Source of the DNA: Chrysomallon squamiferum | Lineage: Eukaryota; Mollusca; Gastropoda; Neomphalida; Peltospiridae | Direction: 5' to 3' | Assembly: GCA_012295275.1 (NCBI GenBank) | Contig: CM022679.1 | Coordinates: 6,861,157 to 6,925,156, forward strand | DNA length: 64,000 nt | Shown: piece by piece, positions 39,158-53,171 of the stretch | Position numbering within the stretch: position 1 is the first letter of the stretch | Layout: every line of letters starts with the position of its first letter | Made by a program: the position numbers and the translations under genes | The notes under the pieces: model-generated | The model's database searches: none | What the model saw: the letters and a program-made list of their open reading frames with translations, nothing else | Told to the model about the DNA's origin: nothing

Positions 39158-40949
39158 TGATAGTGATAATGATGGCTAATATGAAAGTAATTACAGTTTT
39201 CTCTATGTATTGTTGTTGTTATCATAAGTTTATGTAATATGATGATGATGGTGATGGTACTGGTGCTGGTAATGATGTCTTATATTATGATGGTTATTGC
39301 ATGTAATGTCTCTGTGTTTCAATTCAGTAGTGATGTTAATGCTATTCGCTAAACATGAAAATCTCTCTTCTGTCGATGATTAAATTGTCTAGAAATTTTA
39401 AAGTGGCTCTCCCTGCGATGAACACTTCTCTATTTACTGAAATATTCAATGCCATAATAATATAATTTCATCGGTTGGAATCGCGCATAGCAGTAATTAA
39501 CAGAATCATTTCTCCTCAGTGTCTCCACTGGGCTATTTTAATTTAAATCTGTCACATGACTTTCCTGTCTGTTAGAAAGTGTATTTTATTTTTAAAATGG
39601 AATGTCATTATTATAAAATAATGATGATGATGATAAAAAAAAATAAATAAATTAAAAAAAAAAAAAATAATTAAAAATAAAATAACAGCAACAAAAATTA
39701 GATAAGTAAACAAACACATTTCACTCTTAATAAGCGTTAATATTTTAATTTGCCAAAGCTAGTTAAAACAATTTCACAAAATTCCGTGTACGAATTCATG
39801 GTAGACGACGATTATAAAATACATTTTTCTCTATCTATCATGATTTAAAAAATATTAATATTGTCTGGGAAAAAGCATATGAAACATTTATTCGAGAAGA
39901 AATACAAAAACTGGATGAAATTTAAAAAAAAGAAGAAGTTAAAACTATCAAATGGTACATGACATCATGTCAAGACAATTTAACTACTTCGATATTAAAA
40001 TGATGTCTAATTTACAAAGTTCAGACAATGATACCAAGATGTTTATGATATGCAGCTTAGACGAAATCCATATTAAAATGACTAAAAAAACGATATCATA
40101 GATAGCACTTCTATATATTACTTAAGTATCGGCATTATTTCAAGTCATAAACTTACATTTAACAAGAAGAAAAGAGACAAATAACTTAGTCATGGTAGCA
40201 TCTGGAGAAAATAACGTGCTATAGTTAGGACATAAATTGTCAGTTGAATACCAATGTGTTATCTCCAAGTTGCCTGGCGTGTTTAATTAAAGATGACCAA
40301 ACTGCAATATGTACAGCTAGATCGATATTAAGACAATCAACTCCTTAACTGTTACTAGTCATCCATGTTACGAGACAATAAAGTTCTTAACTCATGGTAG
40401 TCATTCATGTTTAAATCAGAACTCCCTTTCAACTTTGTTTATGGACGTTTTTGATGAAAATTAGTTTCAATTAGGCGTTGTAAATTCAGTATGAATTTCC
40501 ATAAGTTACTGCAATTTTCGTTCCTTTTAAATGACTTTAGAAGCCAAATTATAATCCTACACTTACTTGTAGGAGTAGGTTTGTATTTTTCATATTTATC
40601 ACTAGATGAGTTATATTTTATTTTGCATGATTCTTTACTGTTTTTGTTTACTATTTGATGTGAATCTGTTATTTTTACAAATTTTAAACCAAACTTTAGA
40701 TTTTATCGTAGTATACATATATGTATATAGATATACATACAGTTCATACAGACAATCCACGAAACCCTTTTAAACATTCGCACTGAAATAATAAATAAAG
40801 AGCTAATATGTAAGGAATGATTTTTTCACCTTTAACATACACGATTGTACAATTATATAAAGTTGAAAAAGAAAGACAAGTTGTATTTACAGTCAGTTTA
40901 TTGGCGTCTTTTAAATTTGTTATTACTATATTTGTTATTATTATTATAA

Positions 40950-41041
40950 TAAGTAGTAGTAGTAGTAGCTTTGTGCCTTGTTCGTATACAAAAATATTTT
41001 AATAATAATAAAGGCGCAATAACACTAACTGACGTTTAATG
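40950..41041 (+). repeat. Dispersed repeat, copy 1
   Basis: The 74-bp segment 40968-41041 (gctttgtgccttgttcgtat, ending aacactaactgacgtttaat g) is closely matched at 43853-43921. It is preceded by a short (TAG)n tract and contains AATAAA. It is probably an unnamed interspersed element or a segmental duplication. Confidence 0.8.
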
Positions 41042-41059
41042 CTTTTTTAGAATAGTCGT

Positions 41060-41160
41060 AGTATTAGTAGTACTTGTTGCTGTTGTTGTAGTGGCAGTAG
41101 TAGTAGTAGCTGTAGTAGTGATAGCAGTAGCAGTAGTAATAGTGGTAGTAGTAATAGTTC
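41060..41160. repeat. Degenerate (TAG)n tract
   Basis: Interrupted TAG/CAG triplets, the same sequence class as the tract near the second dispersed-repeat copy. Confidence 0.85.
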
Positions 41161-42419
41161 TTATAGTATGAGCAGCAGCAACATGTTTGGATGGATAGTA
41201 AATGTAATAACATTATGATAGAAGTATTGTAACAGTGATGTTAATGTTTACAGTAATATTAGAAATAATAATAATAATAACAACAACAAGAACAACATTA
41301 ACAATAACAATGTCACCGACAGCATTGTAGGTTCTATTTTTATCACTAGTCTTAGCAGTAGAAGCAGCATTTATAAAGCCATCATTAGCCTCCCATGTGT
41401 ATCCATTTAAATAGCAGCATTAAGTTATTAGTTTATTCATAAATTCATTTAATATTTTGGGATGGGTCTGAAGTTACTTTCTTCCAGCTAAGAGCTTTGT
41501 ATTTTCTACATTATTAATATACTTATACTCCATTCTGAGGAAAGCAAATCAAATAACAAAACGTCAAGAAGACCCTCCACGCAAAATATACAGAGAAATT
41601 TAAAAAATAAAAAAATAAAAAGCAAACGATTACAACTGAAAACAAAGTAATCATCTAACATTTTCTTGTTTATTCTAAGAAACAGATTTCGTTGGTAAAA
41701 TATTTTTTCTCCATTCAAACCTTCCGGCATTCTGTAGATGATTATGACAATAAAACATGGTTAAATGTTTAAGTTCTGACGGAAATAAAAAATTAAAATC
41801 TGCACTGCTGAATTTGGAGGGATGGGTTTCCAAATTACAAATTTAGTGGAATGAGTGAATATACATTCTTTGTAAATGGTTATAAGAAGAAAAAAAAAAA
41901 TTGTATTTATTATATTTCTATAATGAAGATATGGGAAAGGAGAGCTACGGCTGCCATTCTGTGAGTGGGTTACCCTCACTGATTAATGCAAGGAAAGAAC
42001 TTATGATCATGTTTTTAAAATGTTCTCAGCCACTGGCTGGAACGGGAAATAGATCCATCGATTATCGTTCTTCAGGCCAATGAACTAATCAGCGATCTGA
42101 AACTCGCCCACTAGTACCAAAAGTACATTAATAATTACCCGTGTGAGAATTCATGTTTAATAACAGCCTCTTGTTGCATATGAAAAGAAGTTTCAGATAT
42201 CCAGGAAAAACTCATTTTAATAAAAAAATGTTTTTACCTTGTTTACGCACACACAAAAGACATAGTGGAAACAGCATCAGATACGTTCATCTGCCCACAT
42301 TGTCTAGTTTCAGTTACAGTAGTGTCATATGGCATACTAAATGAACTCGTGTTGACAAAGCTGTATATCACTGCAAATTTCATCTTGCAGATGTTGTATC
42401 GAAAAAATGGGAGCGGCAG

Positions 42420-42600
42420 AAAAAAATACATGGTGAAAAAAAAAAAAACTAAAATAAAAATAAGAAACAATGAAAAAAAAGAAAAATTAAAAATTAACAA
42501 CAACAAAATAAAATAAAATAAATAAATAAATAATAATAAATGAAAATAAATAAATAAATAAATAAATAAATTAAAATAATTAACAACCAAATAAGGAGAT
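42420..42600. repeat. A-rich (AAAT)n low-complexity region
   Basis: AAAAT, AAAT and AACAAC units over about 180 bp. The Tyr/Phe/Leu-rich frame on the minus strand is produced by it. Confidence 0.85.
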
Positions 42601-43379
42601 AAACAAACACGTAAATATTATATGTAAATAAATAACAATATGAACTATATGAACCATCTTTTTCCCAAGAATTGCCCACGAAACACACATTTAGAAATAT
42701 TTAATCATTATGAATAATTATCTTGATGCAGCTAATATACTTCTGTTTAATAAATAAGGAGATGTAGCATGGAAACGTTGTGTTTTCTGTCAGTTCATTG
42801 ATCGGTTCTAAAAATAATTATTTTTTTTATTTTAAAATAAAAGGGTTCGATTTATAATGTTTTTATCGGATAGAGTAAAAGGTTTAAAAAAAAAAAATAA
42901 AATAAAATACAAACATTATTAACCATATACCAGCAATCATTTCCCATTAACTGAGAAAAAATGAAGAAATCATCATGTAAACAAAGAAAGAAAAAAGTAT
43001 TTTCAACTGATCAATAATATACAGAATATTTTTTCTTGCAATAGATGGATATGTACTATATAATCTACATTTTTAAGAATTTTTTAATTTTAATATCTAA
43101 ATATTTAGTATACTAAATAAACTGAAACTTAAATTAAGAAAGATGCATAAGTGGTTTGTTTTGTAATTTTTTTGTAATTTAACCTGTGTTTCTTTTTTTT
43201 CTCATTTTTATGTGTTTAGTATGTTTTTGAATTTCTATTTTTTAACACATAAAATAAATGGTGCTTGTAGCAGAAATAGTGTAAACTGAAATTGTAATGT
43301 TAGAAGAAAGGGAAAGTAAGACAGGAATAGTAGGAATACAATAATATAAAAGAAATGGCAGCTATGACAGAACTAGAAA

Positions 43380-43590
43380 TAGTTGTAGTAGTAGTAGTGG
43401 TAGTAGTAATCGAAATAATAGTAGCATTAGTAATAATAATAATAATAACAATAGTAGTAGTAGAAGATGTTGAAGTTGTAGTTGTAACAATAACAGTAGT
43501 TATAGTAGTAGTAATATTAATAGTAGTACAAGTAGTAGTATAAGAGTAGTAGTACTATTAGTATTAGTATTAGTAGTAATAGTAGTAAGA
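43380..43590. repeat. Degenerate (GTA)n/(AAT)n tract
   Basis: About 210 bp of imperfect TAG/GTA/AAT triplets. The Val/Ile-rich 62-codon frame over it is a repeat artefact. Confidence 0.9.
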
Positions 43591-43852
43591 AAACAAAGAT
43601 TTTCAGGAATATGCCTGTTTGTACTATTATATCAACAAAAGTATTTATTTTTGCAAGAATAAAGTATTAAGACCAACTCGGACCGCCATAACAAAACGAG
43701 CAATGTAGCGAAATAGTTTTGTAGTCAGAGTGACTTAAGAAGTTATACGATCAAACAAACCATTCACTGAAATTTGAAAACACCCTTTTGCAATTGTATG
43801 CATTCCTTTTCACTGTATTTAGTCTTGACGACGCTATTTATTTTGTTGTTCT

Positions 43853-43921
43853 GCTTTGTGCCTTGTTCGTATACGAAAAATATCTTAATAAAGGCGCAGT
43901 AACACTAACTGACGTTTAATG
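43853..43921 (+). repeat. Dispersed repeat, copy 2
   Basis: A 69-bp direct copy of 40968-41041. The main differences are loss of two AAT units and a few substitutions; the block cactaactgacgtttaatg is identical. It contains AATAAA just before ggcgcagt. Confidence 0.8.
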
Positions 43922-43999
43922 TTGATTTTTTGTACAACAAACGTATTGTAAGGTTTTGTTCTAAGAGCTTAAATGAATATGTTATGATGATTAATTATA

Positions 44000-46900
44000 A
44001 TTTTAATTTTAAATTTTGTGAGTTTTATCACAAATGCCTGCTGTGCATAAAATGTAACTTTGGTAGTATGTACGTAAAGCATACATACATTATATATACA
44101 TTCAAATTATTAATATGAAACCAGTCTTTGCTATAAACAAAATAACATCAAGATAAAGCTTGTTATGTTACTGTCATTCTTTATTTTTAACAAAAATTCA
44201 TTTAAAATGGTACTGAATAAGATTTCCGTTCAGAAGCACGTGGCTTTTGTTATATTTGATAACATTGATCTGTAAAACGTGTGAATAGTTTTCTGTGAAG
44301 TGATTATCATTTCTGATAACTGTTATAATATGTACGAGTATATCTCTTTTCTAGTGTGAACTAAAATACATTTATCTTAATAACATTATCTAAACTGTTT
44401 TTTATATCAGAGGAACGTTAATCGTTGAAAAGGCTGTATTGTAGCTAGGTGGTCAGAACATTATGGATATCAGATCCAACCACTCTGACATTTCGTTAAA
44501 TAAATATTATCCTGAATTTCTATTTAAAGACTTCATGTAATTATCAGAAACCAAAAATGTGTCTTCTGTTATTTTCATTTTATTCATAAAACAAATTTTA
44601 CTGTTTGTGTGTAACATCATAGATACTAAATTGTGTAAATCTTTTCTTCCCGCTTTTCTTTTATTGTGACATTGCTAATGTTTCACAGTCACATAAAATT
44701 AAAAATTAATGTTACAAAATGAATATGAAGAGGAAGCAAAAATAAACTATTTCGTCCTTCAGGAAAATGTTCAGGATTGTGGCGTGTGTTTATGAGAATA
44801 TTTTTGAACATAGTATAAACAGTGGATATAAAGGACATATTTTTTATATTTTGTTCTGCATTTAACTAGTTATTAAATTGCTCAGTAATTAAGGTTCATT
44901 CCCTGTGGGCATGCCTTCAGACAAACGAGTTGCCCCGTTCTTGATAAAATGTATCAGTAATGTCTTTATAAGACTTTCATTACGATTTTCGTTTTACGTT
45001 TAGGTTATTTTCGTCCGAATACTAGTATCCATTAAACATTCATGCATTCTGTCCACGCTCGGGATTGAAATAAGCTATTCACTTCGCGAATAGAGTGATT
45101 ACGGAAGAATATATTTGTAGTTTGCTATTTGTCGTTCTGTGGTCTTATTTTCTAACAGTGAAATGCGGTGAGTGGGTATTTTTCGTGCAATTAGTCATAA
45201 ATGTAAGTCGTAGATATATCCTCTGTTCTAGACAGAAACACAATGTTCTGTGATTACTTTCTTGTCTATAGCGAAGGACATACGTCTTTGATTCCTCTGT
45301 TGACCAGTAACTTGAACTTGATATCGCAGGTTATAACACCAATGATGATATCTCCGATGTAGTTGCCTGAGTATAATAATTTGATGGCTACACATTTTCT
45401 CTTTGGCAAAATAGTTATGGCATTAGTAAAAATGTCAGGTTATGTGATCTTATCTTGGTGCCTGCTTTGGCCTAATTATTATTGGGAACATTTAAGGTAT
45501 CTTCTCACTGAACGGTCAACTGAATTTCTTAGAAACCAGTACAACCGTAAAATAAAATATACTGCAGATTTGCACGCGTGTAGAAACATATTTTATATAA
45601 CCACAGTGTTTATAGGTATTTTTCCAAATGCCTGTTATGTTATGAAAAGCTGCGATACTTTTATTATCAACATTCTCGTTTAATTTTATTATCAATAGTT
45701 TTTCGAAAATCAAATAATCGATTTATGATAATCAAATGAACAACTGCTATATAAATAAGTCTACATTATTTCGACATTAGTTTTACAGTGAACATGCTTA
45801 GAAACAGGCGACGCGTGACGGAAGATGGATTGCATTGATCGTGACCTGGACCGGTTCTGTCTTTAAAAATGCCACAGGTTCGACGTTTGAGTGAACACCA
45901 CAAATTGGAAAGTGTTTACTGGGATTCATCAGTTAGCAAACAGATTAAGTTCTGTTATTGATATCAGAGGCTCTCCTCGTCTGTAAAGATAATTTCTGAA
46001 AGGCATGTGGATTTAAGAGCATCTTGGCTTTTATAAGACTAGTCAAACACGAGACCATTTACGCGAACCATATCAAAATACATTTTAATAATGGCCAAAC
46101 TGGCAGCTTGTCGAGCTGAAAGACAATTTCTGTGTATAATACTGGTCCTAAAAATTATACAGAATCCTTCTGAAGAAAATGAAAATAAATTTAACATTTT
46201 GGTCAGTTGTTTTTTAGTTTTTCACTTGTACCATGTTACGTTTTCTTTTTACATTTTCTTCAGTTATCTGACATTTTAGACTTTTAGTAAGGTTAAAAGA
46301 ACTGCAGCTACATGTATTCATAGAATAATTATAGCGAAAACCGACAGTGCATTATGACTATTTTAGAATAATTATCTGATGAAAGCATTCGTAATAGTAA
46401 TATACTATCTACATTCACCTAGATGTCCTTGGCATATTGGCAAAGATATTTTCAGCCAGTAAATCTGAGCTTTATAATTTTCTTGATATTATTAATCAGA
46501 TATTTATAATGCACTTCAAATCCCGTGTCATCCCCAGAAAATTAAAATGTAGCGGCGCAAGTTAATTTTGTGTATTCTCAATGAAGACTGAAAAAAGTAG
46601 GAAAATATCTAATTTGTTAAGATCTAAGGATGGATAAATAAATTATTGATCAAAATCGATAGAAATCGGGTAAGAGACAGATTTGTTAATTTGGGCTCTG
46701 CAGACACAGTCCTGATTTCATGTGATGTTTTTACAGGGTTCTGTTCAGATACAATACACAGGCAACACGTGAGCCGTTAAGTCTGGAACGTTGTTGGCGG
46801 AGTATGGTCTTTCTCTTATAACCTTTATACAATACCGGGGTAGATTCTTTAATTTTCTTTTCTTTTTTTTTTTTTTTTTTTTCACGGGAGGGCAACGATG

Positions 46901-47220
46901 AGTGAATTTAACATCATTCGGGTCTTTTTTGTTTCCCCTCCCCAGATTTCTTCTTTAAAGGGGGATAATTAACACTTTTAACTCTTTTAGACCAATTAGA
47001 GTTATTCCCCATTACAATTGATTATTTTTTATTATTATTATTATTTTAAGATTGATATGCAATTGATGAAGAAAACCACCACTGTTATAACCATCAATAC
47101 CACTAACAACGACAACAACAACCCCAAAAGTAGCAACAACAACAATAACAAACAAACAAGAAAAATCCAAATATTTATTTAATATTTAGTTTTATTTTGA
47201 AAATAGGTTTATGTAGTTCG
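44000..47220. other. Gene-free desert interval
   Basis: The longest frame (106 codons, 45363-45683, plus strand) has no recognisable domain. The stretch 44,880-46,080 is less AT-rich and nearly free of simple repeats. A T-run of about 20 lies at 46862-46882. No RNA gene was recognised. Confidence 0.5.
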
Positions 47221-47228
47221 ATTATTAT

Positions 47229-47300
<72 letters not shown>

Positions 47301-47308
47301 CTATTATT
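47229..47308. repeat. (TAC)n microsatellite
   Basis: About twenty-three TAC units flanked by ATT triplets. Confidence 0.95.
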
Positions 47309-48218
47309 ATTACTGATGAGTGCAAATTCATCAAATTGGTTACTAAGATTTTGAAAACATTTACAAACTGAAGAACATTTATTCCTTCGAGTTTATTTAG
47401 GGATCATTTATAATAAGAGTAAATATAAATATTTTTTTTAGCCGTTTAGATGTCGAAGCCAGACAAAACATATTCTATGATACACGTATACATAAATGTA
47501 TAATTTTTTTTAAACACATTTAAACTTGCATGTGCTTGTGTGCAGAAGGAATCAAATACATATAATACATACATAAATACATAATTAATGAATTATAATT
47601 ATTTAAATTATATAAATACGCATACATATCTGCAAACCTGCTGATTTCTGAAATAGTCAACATTGGTTGCTTGTATCTTTATTTATCACAAGTACAAAAC
47701 ACTTGATGTGTAAAATCGATAGTCACAAATAATAAAATACTGCTAAAGCATGGCGCACAACTCATAAATTTAACGGAGGTTAACTGAAAGCTCGAGCTTA
47801 CTGTCCCCAGCGAATGCTTTTCTTTTTGTGAGGGGAAAAAAAATGTTATCATCTTTATCGATATATGACTTGAGATGCTTGTGATATGGAATATTTTGTA
47901 TCTAATGTGTAAAAATGTTTTCCTTAAGACGGTTGCCAGAGCGACCGTTCTCATCATTTTGACGAACTTAACAACGATTTGTTGGCTGTCAGTTGCAGTG
48001 GAAAACTTTTGACAGTCGACATGGGCAACTTTAAAGGGACTGGTGACTTAACAAATATGAATCTGAGAATTTAATTATTAAAAGTTCACGACCTTGCAGA
48101 AGTCAGAAACAAGATATCACTTAAAAATAGATTAATATATTTCTAATACCTTGTGGTCCCTAAGACCATTAAGAATAGCTACACTTTTGGGGTTATTTCT
48201 CTTTATAGACAATGCACA

Positions 48219-48220
48219 AA

Positions 48221-48261
<41 letters not shown>

Positions 48262-48268
48262 ACACAAA
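48219..48268. repeat. (CA)n microsatellite
   Basis: About twenty-three CA units with one CAGA interruption. Confidence 0.95.
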
Positions 48269-49519
48269 CACATAAACTCGAAGGTGTAAATGTAAATAAT
48301 GAGTTACAATATTATTTAAAGTCCCTTTATTCTAATCTTTGTATAAACACATTGCAAATTGTTTTTTTATAATTAAATTGTTACAAGTTGCTAAAAAGTG
48401 CTATAGCAGTGCAGTTCTGCCAATTACTGATAACTCTTGTTAAGAAACACATTATACTTCATTTATTTACTGTCGAAGTAATAGAAAATGAAAAAGTTTT
48501 TATGAAATTTCGTTTATTCATTTCTCGCGGTTAGAAACACTTCACTGGCACTTTCTACGACTCTAAAGAAAGACAAATATTCATTCATTCATTCATGACC
48601 TGAACCAAGAAATGCCGTTTTGGTCCTCATTCATTTGCTAAACTAAGAAACTTCGATTATCGATGCTCGTATTTAATTTTTCGAGTTAATTTATGCGGCA
48701 AATATGAATGTATAAGTTTCATCCCTGTGCCACTGACACTGTTATTAAAAACTACGACAGAAACAAAATTGATAAGCCTTAATATTCAACCGTCATTTCA
48801 AAACAGCTGTTTATTGATATAACTTCTTACAGAACAATGCTTAAAAAAATGCTAATGAAATAAGATTAATATTGTGGCACGACCTATTGATTCGTGTATT
48901 TTCTATAATAGATATAAAAAATTAAAAAAACAGGTTTTTTAAGTAAAGTTTTTATTATGACAAAACAATTTACATTTCAAACAGTTCTCGAATTCAGCAG
49001 TTTGCAGTTTATAACATATATACATAAACATATACACAGACATATATAAACATACTTATACATAAAAACATGCATACATATACATGCATAAACACGTATA
49101 CACATACATATCTACATAATTATATAAACACAAACACACACAATCACACACGCACGCACACAGATAAATTAAAATGTCCATACAAACATATTTATACATA
49201 TGTTCAGAATGAAAAATCAAAATAAAATTTTATTAATAAAAATCAGTCTAGCAAATACACAATCGAATTATTAACGTGTATTTTTCAAGAGGTTGTTTTC
49301 AAGGAGAATGCTTTCCTGTTATTTTTGCTTCCGGTGGGGAAGAGACAAGATTTACGCAGTTTGTGTAAGTTATTCTGCCGAAGGAATTGTTCTAAATCAC
49401 GTATTCTAGCTTGTTTGTCTAATAAGCATCTCACCGAAAAGCTTATCTTTATATTTACTTATTAATATTTTATTACCATTATTCTTAAAACAAAAAGCCC
49501 CAAAGAATGTATCAATTTT

Positions 49520-49545
49520 ATATTATTATTATTATTATTCTTATT

Positions 49546-49596
<51 letters not shown>

Positions 49597-49625
49597 GCTA
49601 TTATTTGTCTTCTTCTTCTTTTTCT
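49520..49625. repeat. (ATT)n-(GTT)n-(CTT)n compound repeat
   Basis: Six ATT units, about eighteen GTT units (49546-49598) and several CTT units in succession. Confidence 0.95.
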
Positions 49626-49724
49626 TCGTAATTATATTTTAACGAAATAAAAGGTCATATGGGCATGATATCATTTTTTTTTTTTCCTTCTGATTTTTGT
49701 TTCACTTTGTTTCATAACAACTCT

Positions 49725-49905
49725 GCAAATTGCATTTCTGGAGTTTGCCGGTTAGGCAAAAGTCTGACTACACACAACTTCAGTGAGACTGCCGCTAAAC
49801 ATTAATAAGCGCTTTATGACTTCCAGCTGTAACACGTATTGGTGCGCTAATGATTAAGGTGGACATAATTTTGACTGTCACTTTCCAAAACACAAGAGTG
49901 ATGTA
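49725..49905. other. Less AT-rich non-coding block, possible regulatory element
   Basis: A repeat-free block with transcription-factor-like motifs such as tttatgac, cagctg and taatgattaagg, and no coding frame. It has the look of a conserved non-coding element, but conservation is not testable here. Confidence 0.25.
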
Positions 49906-50117
49906 GAATGGCTTAAACCAGCTAGCCTACACTGATTTAGTCATTAATAAAGAACAGTTTTATTGGAAGAGATTTGCACATATGTCGAAGTGATTTAAGC
50001 ACAGACGTCTGCAATTATGCAAATATAAGCTGAAGTTTGTAGATTTGCATTTATATAATAATCATTACGATTACAGTCGTGCATAATCAAGATAATGCAT
50101 GTTGAATAAAAATCTAA

Positions 50118-50144
50118 AATATATATATATATATATATATATAT
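50118..50144. repeat. (AT)n microsatellite
   Basis: About thirteen AT units. Confidence 0.9.
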
Positions 50145-50149
50145 CGTCT

Positions 50150-53040
50150 CTGTTTTCAGATATTTTTGCCTATGTTTAATAGATTAATACAGATGCTTTG
50201 TAATCTAACAAATGTTAATTTTATGTCGATATGTGAATGTAATGGAGAAGAACATTTAGGATTTTAGAAACCTAACGTTTTATTTTAAAGAATAACAGAT
50301 CAAAATGGATAAATAAGTGGTAGGTGCACTTCCCCATCTCAGAAAATAAAATATATTTTTTAATATTAAAAATCTTGCATATCAAAGCGAAACCATATAA
50401 ACCTTTCGGGAATTGACAAAAATAGGAAACGTTTTACCCTCATGTGAAATACAAGTTTAAAAAGGCGTTAAGAAATCAAAATTAAATATTACTGGAATAT
50501 AACTTCATTTAAACTGAAAAGATCGTTTTAGAAATGGCTCAAGATACAAACATACCGTTAACATCAAAGTAACTGAAAGGGTATTATTGTCGCTGAATCT
50601 CAATCATTTCATTTCACAAGCCATAGCGATTAATATCCGATCTCGGAGCTAAAGGTTAACTATTAATTCATGTCTGCATTACTATTGGCGATGAAAAGCC
50701 CAGTTTCTTGAGTTCACGCATCACTTACTAAAATTATGTCTGATGCTATTTCCAATTTTAGCCTCATTATTTGTGGGTGTTTTTAAGTGTTATTAATGAT
50801 GAATGCCTTTATGGGCTGGGAGATGTTTTTGTTCATGTACACTTGCAACGTCATCACTCTGGAAAAACACTTCGATTATATTTACTTTTAATGTCATCAC
50901 TTTAGCCATTCAGAAGACAAATATTATTGTTGGAATTTCTTCAAGTACTCCATTTTATTCTTGTGTAAATAGCTTGAATAATAAGCGCTCTTAACCAAAA
51001 TACTATAACTAATATAGCCGAAGTTTGAGAAAATTGGAAAATAACACTATTTTAGTTTAGGTATTAATAACATGGACATCTTAATCTTGTGACCCCTTAT
51101 CGAAGATGTCTATTCAAACTGAATATGTTTTTGTCTCTTTGATTACTTTTAGTGAAACTATTAGAAAAAATTACCTTATGAGTTCGTGTTTTTTTACTCA
51201 CACTAAATATCGATCCTAAAATGATCAGGTACAGTTGAATATGTTTTCGTTTTCTAAACTAGTAAGATGATTAGTGAGGATAAAGTTTTCGATACCCATA
51301 TTAAGATTCGATAACTAAAATTTTATTTTCCAATAGTTTTAAAGTATGTCATCGAAAGTTTTTCTCTGCTATACATGTAGATTTTAAATGACAATTTTGA
51401 TAAACCATAATATTCAAGCTGTGTTCTAAAATTAAGTTATAACAGATTTTATGGTCATATTTATAAGAAAGTAAGTCAGCTGCAATCTACTTTCTTCTTT
51501 TTCTTCTTCTTTTCCCTGTCATCATTATTATTATAAAATTATAAAATAAATATGCCTGTTCTAAAAAATTTGTTATTGTATTTAATTTAAAAAATATCCA
51601 TATTATAAATAATCAAATTCAAAGCTCTTCTTTTTTTACTGCTAAAGATAAATCTTGAAAAGTTAGTTAAAATGTACTGTTTAGTGCTATTTTTGTTTCT
51701 TTTTCTTCATTATTATTTTTATTGTTGTTGTTCTTGTTTTAAGAAATTAATATACAGATGTTGTTTTCTTTTGTTTGTTTTTTTGTTTTTGTTTTTTAAT
51801 TTAACTTTTCTCCTCAGATTAATTTTAACACCTACGTACATCTTAAAATCTAGGACTTTAATATAGGAAATAATAACTCATTATCAAAAATCGAAATATC
51901 GTGTTAGGTGAACTTTCTTAATTTTAATGTATAGTGTTTTGTTTGTTTGATTTTTTATTTCTCTCAATCCTCGTTCATTGCGTTTTGGCGAGTTAAGGAG
52001 CAGTGAATGTTAATTGTCAACGATTTCTCCATTCTTCTCAATCAGTCTTTCCTACATCGATCTCACAGCTCGCTTGTTCTCTATTTCGAGACGATGCTGC
52101 TGTAGACGTATTTACAGCTCTTCCAGCTTCCGAGATCCATTAATTCCTCACACTGGAGTGGCTTTCTGGAAGAATTTATTTGGATCTGTTACAGTCTTGT
52201 GGAAATTTAAAAAGCAAATGTCTTTAATTAAAAGTGTTTAAATACACACATACAGACAAATACTAATAAATGTATACGAAAGTACGTGCATATATACATA
52301 AACATACATACAAGAAGATATTCAAAAAATATACAATTCTTTTGGACATACATCCATCCATCAATCTATCCATACAGTTACACACAACATTGAACCGATT
52401 TTCTCTAATCCTGAAATCTGTCATGCTGACCACTTATTCAGCAAAATTCTGCAGTGAAATGAGGATTTTAGAATTCATGGACAAAATCCCAAATTGTTTT
52501 CTATTTTTCTTTGTGTCTAATACTACAATAAAGCAAACTGCTAGGACAGTATTCAAAAAGACATAATACAGTATCTCCCAGCTCCACCAGTGGAAGAACA
52601 CCAGGAAATGATTCAATTTTTCGGATTGATATTGAATACCGAGAAGTGCCAACTTGGTCTGGAAATAATGCTAGATTGTTCCCTGTAGACATTCATTTGT
52701 AGAATAGTCTCACTGATGTCAAAGAATAGTATTTTTTTCTTTGAGACCATTGAGCTGCTATTTCTTAATGTAAATCCTCTCCTAATAATGGATAGGGCCG
52801 GTGAAATGAGAAACAATCAAACAATACGTATACACAGATCAAAAACCATTATTATTATTATTTAAAACTATTTATTTTATATACTCATTATGCTTTATTT
52901 TAGTAATTTTATTCTTTATCTACTGAAGTTTAACTTAGTAACTGCAGTAGTCGTAGTGCATTCTGTACTTACATCCGAGAGACTTACGTGTTACTGCATG
53001 ACTGTTTGACTACATACATGTACGTTGGCGATTATATCTT
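50150..53040. other. Gene-free desert interval
   Basis: No gene supported. At about 52590-52674 a plus-strand frame reads PVEEHQEMIQFFGLIL then NTEKCQLGLE before a stop, which loosely recalls the reverse-transcriptase segment of Gypsy-type elements; I rate this weak. Other sequence is AT-rich and featureless. Confidence 0.4.
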
Positions 53041-53053
53041 CTATTCTTTTTTA

Positions 53054-53112
53054 TTATTATTAGTGTTTCATTATTACTATTATCATTATTATTATTTGTG
53101 TTTCATTATTAC

Positions 53113-53170
<58 letters not shown>

Positions 53171-53171
53171 G
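53054..53171. repeat. (ATT)n microsatellite
   Basis: A degenerate leading part, including a short duplicated tgtttcattattactattat unit, followed by about nineteen pure ATT units. Confidence 0.95.

Noticed and set aside
45363-45683. 106-codon plus-strand frame
   Set aside because: No recognisable motif and no flanking gene signals; length is unremarkable for AT-rich non-coding DNA scanned over 64 kb.
52014-52241. 75-codon plus-strand frame with Arg/Ser-rich segment
   Set aside because: No domain and no exon signals; not separable from chance.
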